From NCBI GenBank assembly GCA_910587625.1, contig CAJUMW010000008.1, positions 17,829 through 77,447 of the forward strand: a stretch of 59,619 bases of DNA, in the 5' to 3' direction. The position numbers and the translations under genes are program-made. The notes beneath the pieces were generated by a model, which made no database searches, was not told the DNA's origin, and saw nothing but the letters and a program-made list of their open reading frames with translations. Position 1 is the stretch's first letter, and the number at the start of each line of letters is the position of its first letter. Below are positions 8,026 through 16,259 of the stretch, piece after piece. This DNA comes from an uncultured Christensenellaceae bacterium (GTDB lineage Bacteria; Bacillota; Clostridia; Christensenellales; Borkfalkiaceae).

Positions 8026-9900
8026 ATGGAACATATAGCAAGCATAAGCTACGGGAAAGACAGTCTTGCGATGCTCGAAGTGATCCACCAAAACGGACTA
8101 CCACTAGACCGAATTGTAACGGTGGAGGTAATGGCAACGGCAACGATACCCGCCGACCTTCCGCCGATGATGGAATTCAAAGCCAAGGCAGACAAAATCA
8201 TTTTTGAAAAGTACGGCATCAGGGTGGAGCATATCACCGCCCCCAAGTCGTATGAGGACTACTTCTACTACAAATGCAACGGTAAGAAAAGCCGAAACGC
8301 AGGCAAGATTTACGGCTTCCCTTTGCAGAAAGGGAACTGGTGCAATTCACGGTTAAAGGTCGATGTGCTTGATAGAATCCAAAAGGGAGCAATCACGTAC
8401 ATAGGCATCGCAGCCGATGAACCGTCAAGGTTTCATACTCTCTCGGAAACCAAACGCAGTCCGCTAGTCGAATACGATTGGACGGAGAGTATGTGCCGGG
8501 ATTGGTGCAAAGCAAACGATTTGCTTTCGCCGATTTATACGACAGCACTACGCGGTGGGTGTTGGTTCTGCCATAACCAAGGCATCAACCAACTCCGCAA
8601 ACTGCGAAGGAACTACCCAGACCTATGGGCATTGCTTTTGAAATGGGACAAAGACAGTCCCGTATCGTTTAAGGGCGATGGGCATACGGTCCGAGATTTT
8701 GATAAGCGATTCCAAATGGAAGAGCAAGCGAAAGTCCCGATAGGGCGAACATTCAAATGGAACTTAATGGAGGATAAATCAATGACGAACAGAATCTACA
8801 CGGCGGAGTCGGTAACGAGCGGACACCCCGACAAACTCGCTGACCTTATAGCGGACAGCATCTTGGACGAATGCTTGGAGCAGGACGAAGACAGCCGTGT
8901 GGCTTGCGAAGTTATGCTTGCACATAACAAGTGCTTTATAAGCGGCGAGATTACGACCAAGGCAACGGTGGACTACGAATACATCGCACGGTCGGTGATG
9001 GCACAGGTCGGATACGATACCACGAACATCGAAGTGGAAATTCGCATCCATGAACAGAGTGCCGACATCAGCCAAGCGGTAAGCAGAGCCGAGCAGGGTG
9101 CAGGCGACCAAGGTATCGTCTACGGATATGCATCGGACGAAACACTCAACTATATGCCGTTGCCAATCGAACTTGCACATCGTCTGACCGACAGGCTCGA
9201 AGAGTGCAGGATCAACGGCTACATCAGCGGACTTCGCCCCGATGGAAAGAGCCAAGTGTCGGTGCAGTACCGTGGCGACAGGTTCGACAAAATCACCTCG
9301 GTCATTGTGTCGACGCAGCACTCCGAAACGAAGAACCTTGAAGAACTGACGAAGGACATCAAGGAAAAGGTGATCGGAAAAGTGCTTGCCGAATACGACC
9401 TCACGGAAACGGAAATACTCGTCAACCCGTCGGGCAGATTTGTGCTTGGCGGTTTCGAGGCGGACACGGGGTTGACGGGTCGCAAACTTATGGTGGACAC
9501 CTACGGCGGAATTGCGCACCATGGCGGTGGGGCTATGAGCGGAAAAGATGCAAGCAAGGTTGACCGCAGCGGAGCATACCTTGCGAGATACATCGCAAAG
9601 AACATCGTAGCCGCAGGACTCGCCGAACAATGCGAGGTCGCACTCTCGTATGCGATAGGCGTACCCAAGCCGACAGCGGTGGACATCAATACCTTTTATA
9701 CGGGGAGTGTGAACGAGAAGCTCATCGCAGAAGCCGTGAAAAAGGTCTTCGATTTATCGGTCGGAGGCACGATAGAAAAACTCGACCTCCGCAGTCCCGT
9801 TTTTGCACAAACGGCGGTCGGCGGACACTTCGGAAAGGACTTCTTCGCTTGGGAGTTAACCGACAAAACCGAGGCATTAAAAAAGGCAATCAACGGCTGA
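8026..9900 (+). CDS. Fusion of PAPS-reductase-like protein and S-adenosylmethionine synthetase
   Basis: One open frame covers two enzymes. Residues 1 to about 250 are a PP-loop ATPase of the PAPS reductase family (SYGKDSLAM loop, GCWFCHN cysteines). From ATG 8782 a full-length MetK follows: SGHPDKLADLIADS, GAGDQGIVYGYA, RPDGKSQVS and GGGAMSGKDASKVDRS. A GGAGG site just upstream of 8782 should allow separate translation of MetK, and stop codons lie in both other frames at the junction, so one indel would split the genes. The first start is ATG 8026, preceded by GGGAGG. MetK would supply SAM; the PP-loop partner's substrate is unknown. Confidence 0.85.
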   Translation: MEHIASISYGKDSLAMLEVIHQNGLPLDRIVTVEVMATATIPADLPPMMEFKAKADKIIFEKYGIRVEHITAPKSYEDYFYYKCNGKKSRNAGKIYGFPLQKGNWCNSRLKVDVLDRIQKGAITYIGIAADEPSRFHTLSETKRSPLVEYDWTESMCRDWCKANDLLSPIYTTALRGGCWFCHNQGINQLRKLRRNYPDLWALLLKWDKDSPVSFKGDGHTVRDFDKRFQMEEQAKVPIGRTFKWNLMEDKSMTNRIYTAESVTSGHPDKLADLIADSILDECLEQDEDSRVACEVMLAHNKCFISGEITTKATVDYEYIARSVMAQVGYDTTNIEVEIRIHEQSADISQAVSRAEQGAGDQGIVYGYASDETLNYMPLPIELAHRLTDRLEECRINGYISGLRPDGKSQVSVQYRGDRFDKITSVIVSTQHSETKNLEELTKDIKEKVIGKVLAEYDLTETEILVNPSGRFVLGGFEADTGLTGRKLMVDTYGGIAHHGGGAMSGKDASKVDRSGAYLARYIAKNIVAAGLAEQCEVALSYAIGVPKPTAVDINTFYTGSVNEKLIAEAVKKVFDLSVGGTIEKLDLRSPVFAQTAVGGHFGKDFFAWELTDKTEALKKAING

Positions 9901-9979
9901 TAATTCTTCCGAAAAAGGGCGTCTTTCTCTGGACTTAATCCGCCGATTACGGTATGGTTGTTGAAAAATGGAGGTAGGT

Positions 9980-10345
9980 ATGACTAGGGAACAAAAAGTA
10001 GCCGAAAGGTTAGGACTTAACCACATCACCGAGAAGACAGCAAATCAACTTCTTAAGGTTTTATATGCCGTGGAAGATGAGCAAGGCTACGAAAACAAGG
10101 ATATCTCGGCGGCAATCAACTTCCTGCAAGGAACGGACTCACGCGAAGAAAAGCCGACTGTGTACTTCGAGAGCCGACACGAAAGTGGAAATATTTTCGC
10201 TCTGCTCGGTAAAGTGCATAGTGCCTTGAAAGACAAAGACGAATTCAATGCGTTATGGACAGAGATACAAAAGGGATCGTATGAGCAAGCGATAAAACTC
10301 ATCAAGGAAAAAGTAATACTTATAGACCTTGATGGGATTTATTAA
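9980..10345 (+). CDS. Conserved phage protein of unknown function
   Basis: A 121-residue, probably all-helical protein, started at ATG 9980 because GGAGG lies at the right distance; an in-frame ATG at 9968 has none. It contains EQKVAERLGLNHITEKTANQLL and ends in IDLDGIY. No domain is recognised. It belongs to the phage A accessory cluster between the two terminase positions. Confidence 0.65.
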   Translation: MTREQKVAERLGLNHITEKTANQLLKVLYAVEDEQGYENKDISAAINFLQGTDSREEKPTVYFESRHESGNIFALLGKVHSALKDKDEFNALWTEIQKGSYEQAIKLIKEKVILIDLDGIY

Positions 10346-10356
10346 TGGAGGACCAA

Positions 10357-10581
10357 ATGGACAAGTTTTTCAGCCAGACAAACTGCGACCGTTGCGGAAA
10401 GCCATTGACGGACGGACGCATTATGTCTATGTACAACACGGACTGCATCTGCTTGGAATGCAAGCGGAAAGAAAGCGAAATGGCGGACTACAAAACCGCC
10501 TGCTCCGCCGATGCAGAGGCGATAAAAAAGGGGGATTTTAACTACCCCGGCATAGGTTTGGAAACCCCGAAAAAAAGTTAA
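10357..10581 (+). CDS. Small zinc-ribbon-like phage protein
   Basis: A 74-residue protein with CDRCGKPL and CICLECKRK, two Cys pairs that should bind one zinc, followed by a YK.A..AD...IKKGDFNYPGIG tail. The tail pattern is familiar from clostridial prophages, where the gene sits beside the amidoligase gene, as here. GGAGG supports ATG 10357. Its role is unknown. Confidence 0.7.
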   Translation: MDKFFSQTNCDRCGKPLTDGRIMSMYNTDCICLECKRKESEMADYKTACSADAEAIKKGDFNYPGIGLETPKKS

Positions 10582-10701
10582 AATTTTTCAAAATTCTTTC
10601 GGATTTCGACCGCATTTCGCTGGGCTCTTGTGTGTTTTTACGGTATTGTTGTCTTGCAAAATGGGGGTGGGAAACACCCCCAGAGCAAAGGAGAACACGC
10701 T

Positions 10702-11583
10702 ATGAAAACACAAACATTCGGAGTCGAAATCGAACTCACAGGCATCACGAGAAGAGATGCGGCAAAGGTAATCGCCGACTACTACGGCACGACATCGTAT
10801 GCATCAGGAACATACTACGATGTCTACGAAGCCACCGACCGCCAAGGTCGCAAATGGAAAGCGATGAGCGATGGCAGCATCGACACGGAAGGCAGAGGGG
10901 GCGCATACAGTTGCGAAATCGTAACTCCCGTATGCAGATGGGAAGACATCGAAGACATACAGGAAATCGTAAGACAACTGCGCCACAAGGGAGCGAAAGC
11001 AAACGCAAGCTGCGGAATCCACGTACACGTCGGAGCAGAACAGCACACCGCAAAAACGCTCCGCAACCTAGTCAACATTATGGCAAGCAAGGAAGACCTA
11101 CTGTTCAAGGCGGTAGGGGTAAGCGCAAGCCGAGCCGCAAGATGGTGCAAGAAAACCGAACAGAGCTTCGTAGAGCAGATGAACCGCACGAAGCCTACGA
11201 CCGAATCAAGCATCGAAAGAATATGGTACGGCGGAAACAGCCATAGAAGTACCCACTACGACAGCAGCAGATACCATGCACTCAACCTGCATAGCTTATG
11301 GCAAGGCAAGGGCATAGAGTTCAGGTGCTTCAATGGAACGACTCACGCAGGCAAGATTAAAACCTACATCCAACTCTGCCTAGCGATAAGCCACCAAGCA
11401 CTGACGCAGAAAGGTGCAAGCGCAAAGAAAACGGCAAGCGCAAACGAAAAATACACCTTCCGCACATGGCTGCTCCGAATGGGAATGATAGGCGATGAGT
11501 TCGAAACGGCAAGAAAGTGGCTGCTCGAAAACTTAAGCGGCGACATAGCGTTCAAAAATGGAAGACCGAGGACGGCGGCTTAA
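10702..11583 (+). CDS. Phage amidoligase family protein
   Basis: A 293-residue enzyme of the glutamine-synthetase-related amidoligase family. Seen here are FGVEIELTG near the N terminus, the metal-binding CGIHVHVGAE around residue 110, and IEFRCFNGTTHAGKI near residue 215. Such enzymes are predicted to form amide or peptide bonds from ATP, a carboxylate and an amine. The next gene encodes a gamma-glutamylcyclotransferase, a pairing proposed in the literature to add and remove gamma-glutamyl-type modifications. AAGGAG precedes ATG 10702. Confidence 0.88.
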   Translation: MKTQTFGVEIELTGITRRDAAKVIADYYGTTSYASGTYYDVYEATDRQGRKWKAMSDGSIDTEGRGGAYSCEIVTPVCRWEDIEDIQEIVRQLRHKGAKANASCGIHVHVGAEQHTAKTLRNLVNIMASKEDLLFKAVGVSASRAARWCKKTEQSFVEQMNRTKPTTESSIERIWYGGNSHRSTHYDSSRYHALNLHSLWQGKGIEFRCFNGTTHAGKIKTYIQLCLAISHQALTQKGASAKKTASANEKYTFRTWLLRMGMIGDEFETARKWLLENLSGDIAFKNGRPRTAA

Positions 11584-11614
11584 CCGCCGCCTCGCAAAAT
11601 GGAGGATAAAATCA

Positions 11615-12049
11615 ATGGCAAACAAACTTTATGTAGCATACGGTAGCAACCTCAACCTTGCACAAATGGCAAGGCGGTGTCCGAAAGCAAAGGTGGTTGG
11701 ATGCGGAGTGCTGAAAGACTACCAACTGACATTCCGAAGGGTGGCAACAATCGAACCCGTAAAGGGTGCGAAAACTCCCGTCGGAGTGTGGGAGATAACA
11801 CCTACGGACGAGCGAAACCTCGACATATACGAGGGGTATCCGAGCTACTACCGCAAGGAAACGGTCAAGGTAAACTTGCACGATAGGACGGTAGAGGCGA
11901 TGGTGTACATTATGAACGGCGGAGAACCGCAGCTACCGCCTGACGGTTACTACAAGGTAATCGAACAAGGATACGGAGATGTAGGACTCGACACAAAATA
12001 CCTACTCGGCGCTCTTGACGATACCCAAAAGCGGATGAGAGCGAAATAA
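11615..12049 (+). CDS. Gamma-glutamylcyclotransferase (AIG2-like)
   Basis: A 144-residue protein with the family hallmark VAYGSNLN near the N terminus, and DIYEGYPSYYRKE, which supplies the usual active-site Glu. Enzymes of this fold cut gamma-glutamyl amides to release 5-oxoproline. Directly downstream of the amidoligase, it probably trims or reverses that enzyme's product. ATG 11615 has GGAGG. It is the last recognisable gene of phage A and is followed by a terminator and then by the integrase of phage B. Confidence 0.88.
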   Translation: MANKLYVAYGSNLNLAQMARRCPKAKVVGCGVLKDYQLTFRRVATIEPVKGAKTPVGVWEITPTDERNLDIYEGYPSYYRKETVKVNLHDRTVEAMVYIMNGGEPQLPPDGYYKVIEQGYGDVGLDTKYLLGALDDTQKRMRAK

Positions 12050-12072
12050 CAAAACATAGCGTGTTCCGAAAA

Positions 12073-12097
12073 GGGAGAGCTTCGGCTCTCTTTTTTT
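12073..12097 (+). terminator. Rho-independent terminator after phage A operon
   Basis: GAGAGC, a TTCG tetraloop and GCTCTC, followed by seven T. This strong hairpin is 25 bp after the cyclotransferase stop. The junction of the two phages should lie near or just after it. Confidence 0.8.
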
Positions 12098-12149
12098 CGT
12101 TCACAAATGCGATGCTCATTGTAGGCAGGATTGATGAAGATAAAGAGAA

Positions 12150-12192
12150 ACCGCAAGATATAGTAGATAAAGGCTAATCTTGCGGTCTTTTT
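12150..12192. terminator. Bidirectional terminator next to integrase end
   Basis: ACCGCAAGAT (12150-12159) and ATCTTGCGGT (12177-12186) form a perfect 10-bp stem with a 17-nt loop, followed by a T-rich tail to 12192. On the minus strand it also has a T-rich tail, so it would end the leftward integrase operon. Confidence 0.65.
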
Positions 12193-12221
12193 ACGCTATA
12201 TGTTGTGTTTTGCTAAACAGC

Positions 12222-13952
12222 CTATTCATACAGGAATTTGTGTTCTATTCCGTTTTTGAACAGAATTGATAGTATTTTGCCGTCCAGAATTACAATTTTT
12301 TTTACGACAGAATTGATGAAATCCTTGACGATTTTCGTATCGATTTTTCGTATCATTGTATCGAAGTTTACATACCGTTTTGACTGTAATTGCTGGCTCA
12401 TAATGAAGTACGATGCTTTTGCTATGAAATCGTCGTCCGAAATCGAAAATGCCGCCGAAGCATTTTTTTCAAGCTCCGCAAGACGTTCGTCAATTTGTTC
12501 GAGTTCGTCCGTGAGGGATTTGCGCTCAATGAAGTATTCTGTTTCGGGCATATCGCTGTCGCTATACAAGTAGAGAGCTTTAAGACGTGCAAGCGCACGT
12601 TCTTTTTTTCGTTTCTCTGTAAGAAGTAAGTCGCGCTCATCTGTTGACACATTGTCGGTATGGGAGATGTTTTTAGGTTCATACACGTCAGCGCCAAATT
12701 TGCCGGAGCGTAGCATATCGTACATCTCTTGAAGCCCAGCGCCCTCAATCCCTTTTACGCCAGCGAACACGTCGCCGCGAAGCAGTTTCTTTTCAAAGGT
12801 TTCAAGGCTCGTTGTGGCTCCGAAATTATTTTGCGCCTTGATGATATTTGCTATATAGTTAAGCACGAACGGTCCAACAACGATGTCGGAGATATACTTG
12901 TTTGAGCAGTCATTAAACCGTCTATGGCGGGAGCATAGGTAGATAGAAGGGCGATAGCCGTTGTCGCGCTCCCTGTCGATAGTCGATTGCATTTGAGAAC
13001 CGCATTTACCGCAAGCGAGCAGTCCGGCGAATATATGAGTGTTGACCCTTGTGTATGTTCGAGGTTCGCCCTTGTTACTACGCCTGTTGGCTTTAAGAAG
13101 CTCGTTTACGGCAAGCCACCGTTCCTTTTCTATAAGCGGAACGTGGTGGTCCTCAATCAAAATCCATTCCGACTCTGGTCTACGGTTCGTTTTAAGACGA
13201 TAGTTCGATTTGCTCAAATCGTGCTTGTTGTATAGATAGTTTCCTATATAGAAAGGGTTTGCAAGCATAGTGCGGGCGGTTGTCGGGTTCCACGCAATTC
13301 CGCTCCGTGTAGAGTAACCGTTCTCATTCAGGAACTTGCAAGTGTGTAGCAGGGAATGAGTTTCCTCGTATTTGTCGTAGATAACACGGATTGTTGCAGC
13401 TTCGGCTTCATTGATTGAAAACGTCTTCGTTGTTTTGTCGTAGTTGTAGCCGAAAGGAATACGCCCGCCGTTCCACTGACCGTTGTTTGCGCGGGACAGC
13501 ATAACCGCAGTAACGCGCTCCGAAGTCATTTTACGCTCAAGCTCCGCAAAGATGAGTATTATCTTCAACATTGCCTCGCCTATTGCGGTAGAGGTATCGA
13601 ACTGTTCGTTTTTACTGACGAATACCACGCCGAGTCGTTTCAACTCTTCGTACATAGCCGCAAAGTCAAGAAGATTGCGCGATATTCTGTCAATCTTCCA
13701 CACCACGAGGTGCGAGAACTCGCCAGTGCGCAGCCTTGCCATCATTTGCTGATAACGCGGTCTATCGGTATTTTTAGCGGAATATCCTGCATCCTCAAAC
13801 ACTTCATACTCTGACACGTTTAGGGCGTATTTAGCATAATTTATGAGGTCATTTTTTTGCAAAGGAAGGCTGTCCTTGTCAATCTGCATTGTGGTAGACA
13901 CGCGGATGTAAAGGGCAGCCTTTTGTTTTTCGATATTTACAGGTTTTTGCAT
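12222..13952 (-). CDS. int: Large serine recombinase (phage integrase)
   Basis: A 576-residue site-specific recombinase. The N-terminal resolvase domain has the catalytic serine in ALYIRVSTTMQ and the WKIDRISRN and GEAMLKIILIFAELERKM helices. A recombinase domain follows (GGRIPFGYNYD, NPTTARTMLANPFYIGNY), then a zinc ribbon (CGKCGSQMQ, later C..H..F.DCSNKY) and a C-terminal coiled coil. It inserts and excises phage B. It is the last gene of the leftward lysogeny operon and overlaps its neighbour by 16 bp. An attachment site should lie just beyond its 3' end; its core cannot be read from one side. Confidence 0.93.
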   Translation of the reverse strand: MQKPVNIEKQKAALYIRVSTTMQIDKDSLPLQKNDLINYAKYALNVSEYEVFEDAGYSAKNTDRPRYQQMMARLRTGEFSHLVVWKIDRISRNLLDFAAMYEELKRLGVVFVSKNEQFDTSTAIGEAMLKIILIFAELERKMTSERVTAVMLSRANNGQWNGGRIPFGYNYDKTTKTFSINEAEAATIRVIYDKYEETHSLLHTCKFLNENGYSTRSGIAWNPTTARTMLANPFYIGNYLYNKHDLSKSNYRLKTNRRPESEWILIEDHHVPLIEKERWLAVNELLKANRRSNKGEPRTYTRVNTHIFAGLLACGKCGSQMQSTIDRERDNGYRPSIYLCSRHRRFNDCSNKYISDIVVGPFVLNYIANIIKAQNNFGATTSLETFEKKLLRGDVFAGVKGIEGAGLQEMYDMLRSGKFGADVYEPKNISHTDNVSTDERDLLLTEKRKKERALARLKALYLYSDSDMPETEYFIERKSLTDELEQIDERLAELEKNASAAFSISDDDFIAKASYFIMSQQLQSKRYVNFDTMIRKIDTKIVKDFINSVVKKIVILDGKILSILFKNGIEHKFLYE

Positions 13953-14479
13953 ACTTCGTCAATGCCTTGTTTCAATGATTTGTACGATGCTATGGTAGGG
14001 TTGAGAGATACAAGCGTCCTGAAAGACATAGTGCGCTTGTTTCCAAGCAGATTTTCAATCTCCACTGTTGGAAGAATGTAAAAAGTCCACTGACTCAAAT
14101 CCATAGGGTCGCACATAGCTTCGTCTTTACAATGTATCAGGCAGAAAATATACAGTTCCGCGTGATGTTTGGTTTCAGCTCCGTGCTTATGCGTATCGAT
14201 ACTGAACGTAAGTCGTTTAGATAAGTGTAGATGTTCTTTTTTTTGCAGGTAAGCGGACGATTTAACTTCGATGGAGTGTCCTTGATATTCCAAATCGTAT
14301 GCGGCCCACAAGTTCCTGCCAGACGAACAGTCTATATTGAGTGCTTGCGCTATGATATATTCAGCAAGAGCGCCGCGAAGCGGGCCGTGCATAAGGTCAG
14401 ATGCGTACCACTCCCAAAACTCATTTAGTGAGTAATCGAGAGGGGAGCCGTTATCCGAAAATTTTTTGTTTCCGTCCAT
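13937..14479 (-). CDS. PD-(D/E)XK nuclease-like protein, apparently active form
   Basis: A 180-residue protein. AYDLEYQGHSIEVKSSAYLQ around residues 64 to 83 is a PD-(D/E)XK-type core (D, then E-V-K), with a conserved FWEWYASDL helix before it and YIFC and DLSQWTFYIL strands after. It shares this framework with the genes at 14481-14945 and 25509-26117. It lies in the prophage-expressed operon between repressor and integrase, a position typical of superinfection-exclusion or defence genes; that role is inferred. GAGG precedes its ATG. Confidence 0.72.
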   Translation of the reverse strand: MDGNKKFSDNGSPLDYSLNEFWEWYASDLMHGPLRGALAEYIIAQALNIDCSSGRNLWAAYDLEYQGHSIEVKSSAYLQKKEHLHLSKRLTFSIDTHKHGAETKHHAELYIFCLIHCKDEAMCDPMDLSQWTFYILPTVEIENLLGNKRTMSFRTLVSLNPTIASYKSLKQGIDEVCKNL

Positions 14480-14480
14480 A

Positions 14481-14945
14481 CTACGACCTCACAGAAATTG
14501 CAATGCGCAGTTTATCGAAATTTGTTTCAGTCGATATTTGCCTTACCTCATCTAATGTGATGCTGGGCGCAGTAATATCTCCGCAACGCAACACAAAGAA
14601 TTTCCACTGTTCGAGCTTTATAGGGTCTACCGCATCGGGATTAAGACAGTCGAGTAAGCAGAATACGCATACTGCGTCATCATCAGCATCAGGGCGGTAG
14701 AGTATAGGTGCTTCAAGTTGACCGCGCTTCAAGTATGATTTCAGGTAAGATGAACAGGCAACGACGATATGTTTATTGTCTACGCTCACGCCTGCGCCCA
14801 TTTCCACAAGATATTTCGAGAATAAGTGAAGGATGTCTGCATCAAGCATATTGCCGGACATCCAGCACCAGAAATCGGATAACAGTTTACCAGTAGGCAT
14901 CTGTTCAAAAGATAGATGCTCATCTCCCGTATAGTTCCTATTCAT
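14481..14945 (-). CDS. Degenerate PD-(D/E)XK-like paralogue lacking catalytic residues
   Basis: A 154-residue relative of the adjacent gene and of 25509-26117. It keeps the N-terminal framework TGDEHLSFEQMPTGKLLSDFW, the VCVFCLL strand and DPIKLEQWKFFVL. Where the others have I-E-V-K-(S/C)-S-A-Y-L-Q it reads I-V-V-A-C-S-S-Y-L-K, so the Glu and Lys needed for catalysis are gone. The frame is intact, which suggests a kept non-catalytic role such as partner, inhibitor or DNA-binding subunit. It lies one base from the next gene and three from the repressor. Confidence 0.68.
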   Translation of the reverse strand: MNRNYTGDEHLSFEQMPTGKLLSDFWCWMSGNMLDADILHLFSKYLVEMGAGVSVDNKHIVVACSSYLKSYLKRGQLEAPILYRPDADDDAVCVFCLLDCLNPDAVDPIKLEQWKFFVLRCGDITAPSITLDEVRQISTETNFDKLRIAISVRS

Positions 14946-14947
14946 AG

Positions 14948-15304
14948 TTATTCCCCCTTTTCAAGTAAAGCCTTATCGTTCGGGGTAAGGTATTTGTCGA
15001 GAAGTGCGAACAATACACGCTTATCGTCAGCGGATATATTCTTCCATACCGAAAGAATGATTTTCTCCTCGATAGATATAGTTTCCTTGCTCTGCGCAAG
15101 ATTGGTTATACCTATCAAAAAGTCAGACGATACGTTCAGAGCCTTTGCTATATTGCCGAGGATGACAAGTATAGCCGGGGATGCTTTGCCGTTCAGGTAA
15201 CGAGATATTGTTGCTTCCGTAGTGTCCGCTTCGTCAGCGAGCCATTTTTGGGTAACGCCACGGATTTCGATTGCTTCTGTAAGTCTTGATGAAAAGTCTG
15301 CCAT
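14948..15304 (-). CDS. XRE-family repressor (CI-like)
   Basis: A 118-residue protein with an N-terminal helix-turn-helix (TEAIEIRGVTQKWLADEADTTEATISRYLNGKASP) and a short helical C-terminal domain, no RecA-cleavable peptidase. ATG 15304 is chosen for its GGAGG site. It opens the leftward operon and faces a Cro-like gene across 175 bp with palindromic operator sites, so it is the likely lysogeny repressor of phage B. How it would be induced is not visible. Confidence 0.85.
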   Translation of the reverse strand: MADFSSRLTEAIEIRGVTQKWLADEADTTEATISRYLNGKASPAILVILGNIAKALNVSSDFLIGITNLAQSKETISIEEKIILSVWKNISADDKRVLFALLDKYLTPNDKALLEKGE

Positions 15305-15361
15305 AATTAAACCTCCATATAGTAAGTATTGTATCATTTTTTGCTCCTTTAAGATAGTAAA

Positions 15362-15373
15362 TTACAGTTGTAA
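15362..15373. promoter_or_regulatory. Operator-like palindrome in the genetic switch
   Basis: TTACAGTTGTAA has TTACA/TGTAA arms around a 2-bp centre. It lies between the divergent repressor and Cro-like genes. Related ATTACA sites recur at 15422, 15683 and 15719. Confidence 0.55.
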
Positions 15374-15415
15374 ATATTTTTTTCATAAAAATTATAATTT
15401 TACGCTACAAAACGC

Positions 15416-15444
15416 TTTACAATTACAGATGTGTAAGATATGAT
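15416..15444 (+). promoter_or_regulatory. Early rightward promoter of phage B
   Basis: TTTACA (15416-15421), a 17-bp spacer and TATGAT (15439-15444) form a sigma-70-type promoter. The spacer holds ATTACAGATGTGTAA, an operator-like imperfect palindrome, so a bound repressor would block RNA polymerase. A near copy of the whole element lies at 54970-54998. Confidence 0.75.
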
Positions 15445-15479
15445 AAGAGTACACAATAAATATAGGAGACAGTGAGCCT

Positions 15480-15704
15480 ATGGAAACGAATTTGTTAAAA
15501 TCAGCGAGAGTGAAGAAAGGTATGACACAAGCCGACGTAGCCTCCTTGATAGAAAAGAATACGGACACTTACTCGAAGAAAGAGAGAGGCGAGATTTTCT
15601 TTACTCCTGCGGAGATAGCGAAGATAACGGCAGCTCTCAATCTTACGTTTGATGAGTGTAACGCTATTTTTTTTAACTCACAATTACAGTTCTGTAATAA
15701 TTGA
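15480..15704 (+). CDS. Cro-like XRE regulator
   Basis: A 74-residue protein that is little more than a helix-turn-helix (LKSARVKKGMTQADVASLIEKNTDTYSKKERGE). It is the first rightward gene, opposite the repressor, as Cro is in lambdoid phages. The palindrome ATTACAGTTCTGTAAT overlaps its last codons, so one of the two regulators probably also controls transcription running on into the operon. Confidence 0.8.
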   Translation: METNLLKSARVKKGMTQADVASLIEKNTDTYSKKERGEIFFTPAEIAKITAALNLTFDECNAIFFNSQLQFCNN

Positions 15705-15728
15705 GCCAAGTTTCATCTTGTAATTACA
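15683..15728. promoter_or_regulatory. Two operator-like palindromes
   Basis: ATTACAGTTCTGTAAT at 15683-15698 has perfect 7-bp arms; TGTAATTACA at 15719-15728 is a perfect 10-bp palindrome. Both use the TTACA/TGTAA half-site seen in the early promoter. They flank the stop of the Cro-like gene. Confidence 0.55.
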
Positions 15729-15755
15729 TTATATCGCATCGGGAGCATAATCACA

Positions 15756-16259
15756 ATGGGAAAAGACTGCACGAAGACCAACGAGAATATCTACTTTAAG
15801 TGTAGAAAAGAGGCGGCTTTATACGACGAAAGGCTACGGAGCCGAGAAAGCGCCGCAGACCTACTCGGAGTAAGCCCGTCATCCCTTGCGGATTACGAGC
15901 TGGGGAACACGAAAGTAGTCCCGGTAGACAAGGTACACCTTATGGCGGATTTATATAACGCTCCTCAATTACGAACGATGTATTGCAAGTACGATTGTCC
16001 TATCGGAGCATTTCTCACGGTAGCAACCGAGATTATGAGCCTCGATACGATAGTGCTAAAACTGCTCAACGGGCTTGAAGAAGGGAAGCTCACAGAAGTG
16101 AAGAAACAGTTGATAAGCATCGCGGCTACGGGCGGCATATCGCCAGAGAACGTCCATTCAATAGACGACATTCTTATGTATCTCGAAAGGATAGTCGAAC
16201 CCATAAGCGCATTGAAACTGCTTTGCGAAAAAATAAAGGCGGCGGTAGAAGGCTTATGA
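15756..16259 (+). CDS. XRE-family regulator with helical C-terminal domain
   Basis: A 167-residue protein. Residues about 15 to 60 form a helix-turn-helix (ALYDERLRSRESAADLLGVSPSSLADYELGNTKVVP), and CKYDCPIG lies near residue 73. The rest is helical (LDTIVLKLLNGLEEGKLTEVKKQL). It resembles regulators found next to Cro in Firmicutes prophages. The next gene overlaps its stop by four bases. Confidence 0.75.
   Translation: MGKDCTKTNENIYFKCRKEAALYDERLRSRESAADLLGVSPSSLADYELGNTKVVPVDKVHLMADLYNAPQLRTMYCKYDCPIGAFLTVATEIMSLDTIVLKLLNGLEEGKLTEVKKQLISIAATGGISPENVHSIDDILMYLERIVEPISALKLLCEKIKAAVEGL

Noticed and set aside
12100..12220. Exact attachment core of phage B
   Set aside because: Serine integrase cores are very short, and the partner site lies outside the window, so any choice would be a guess.
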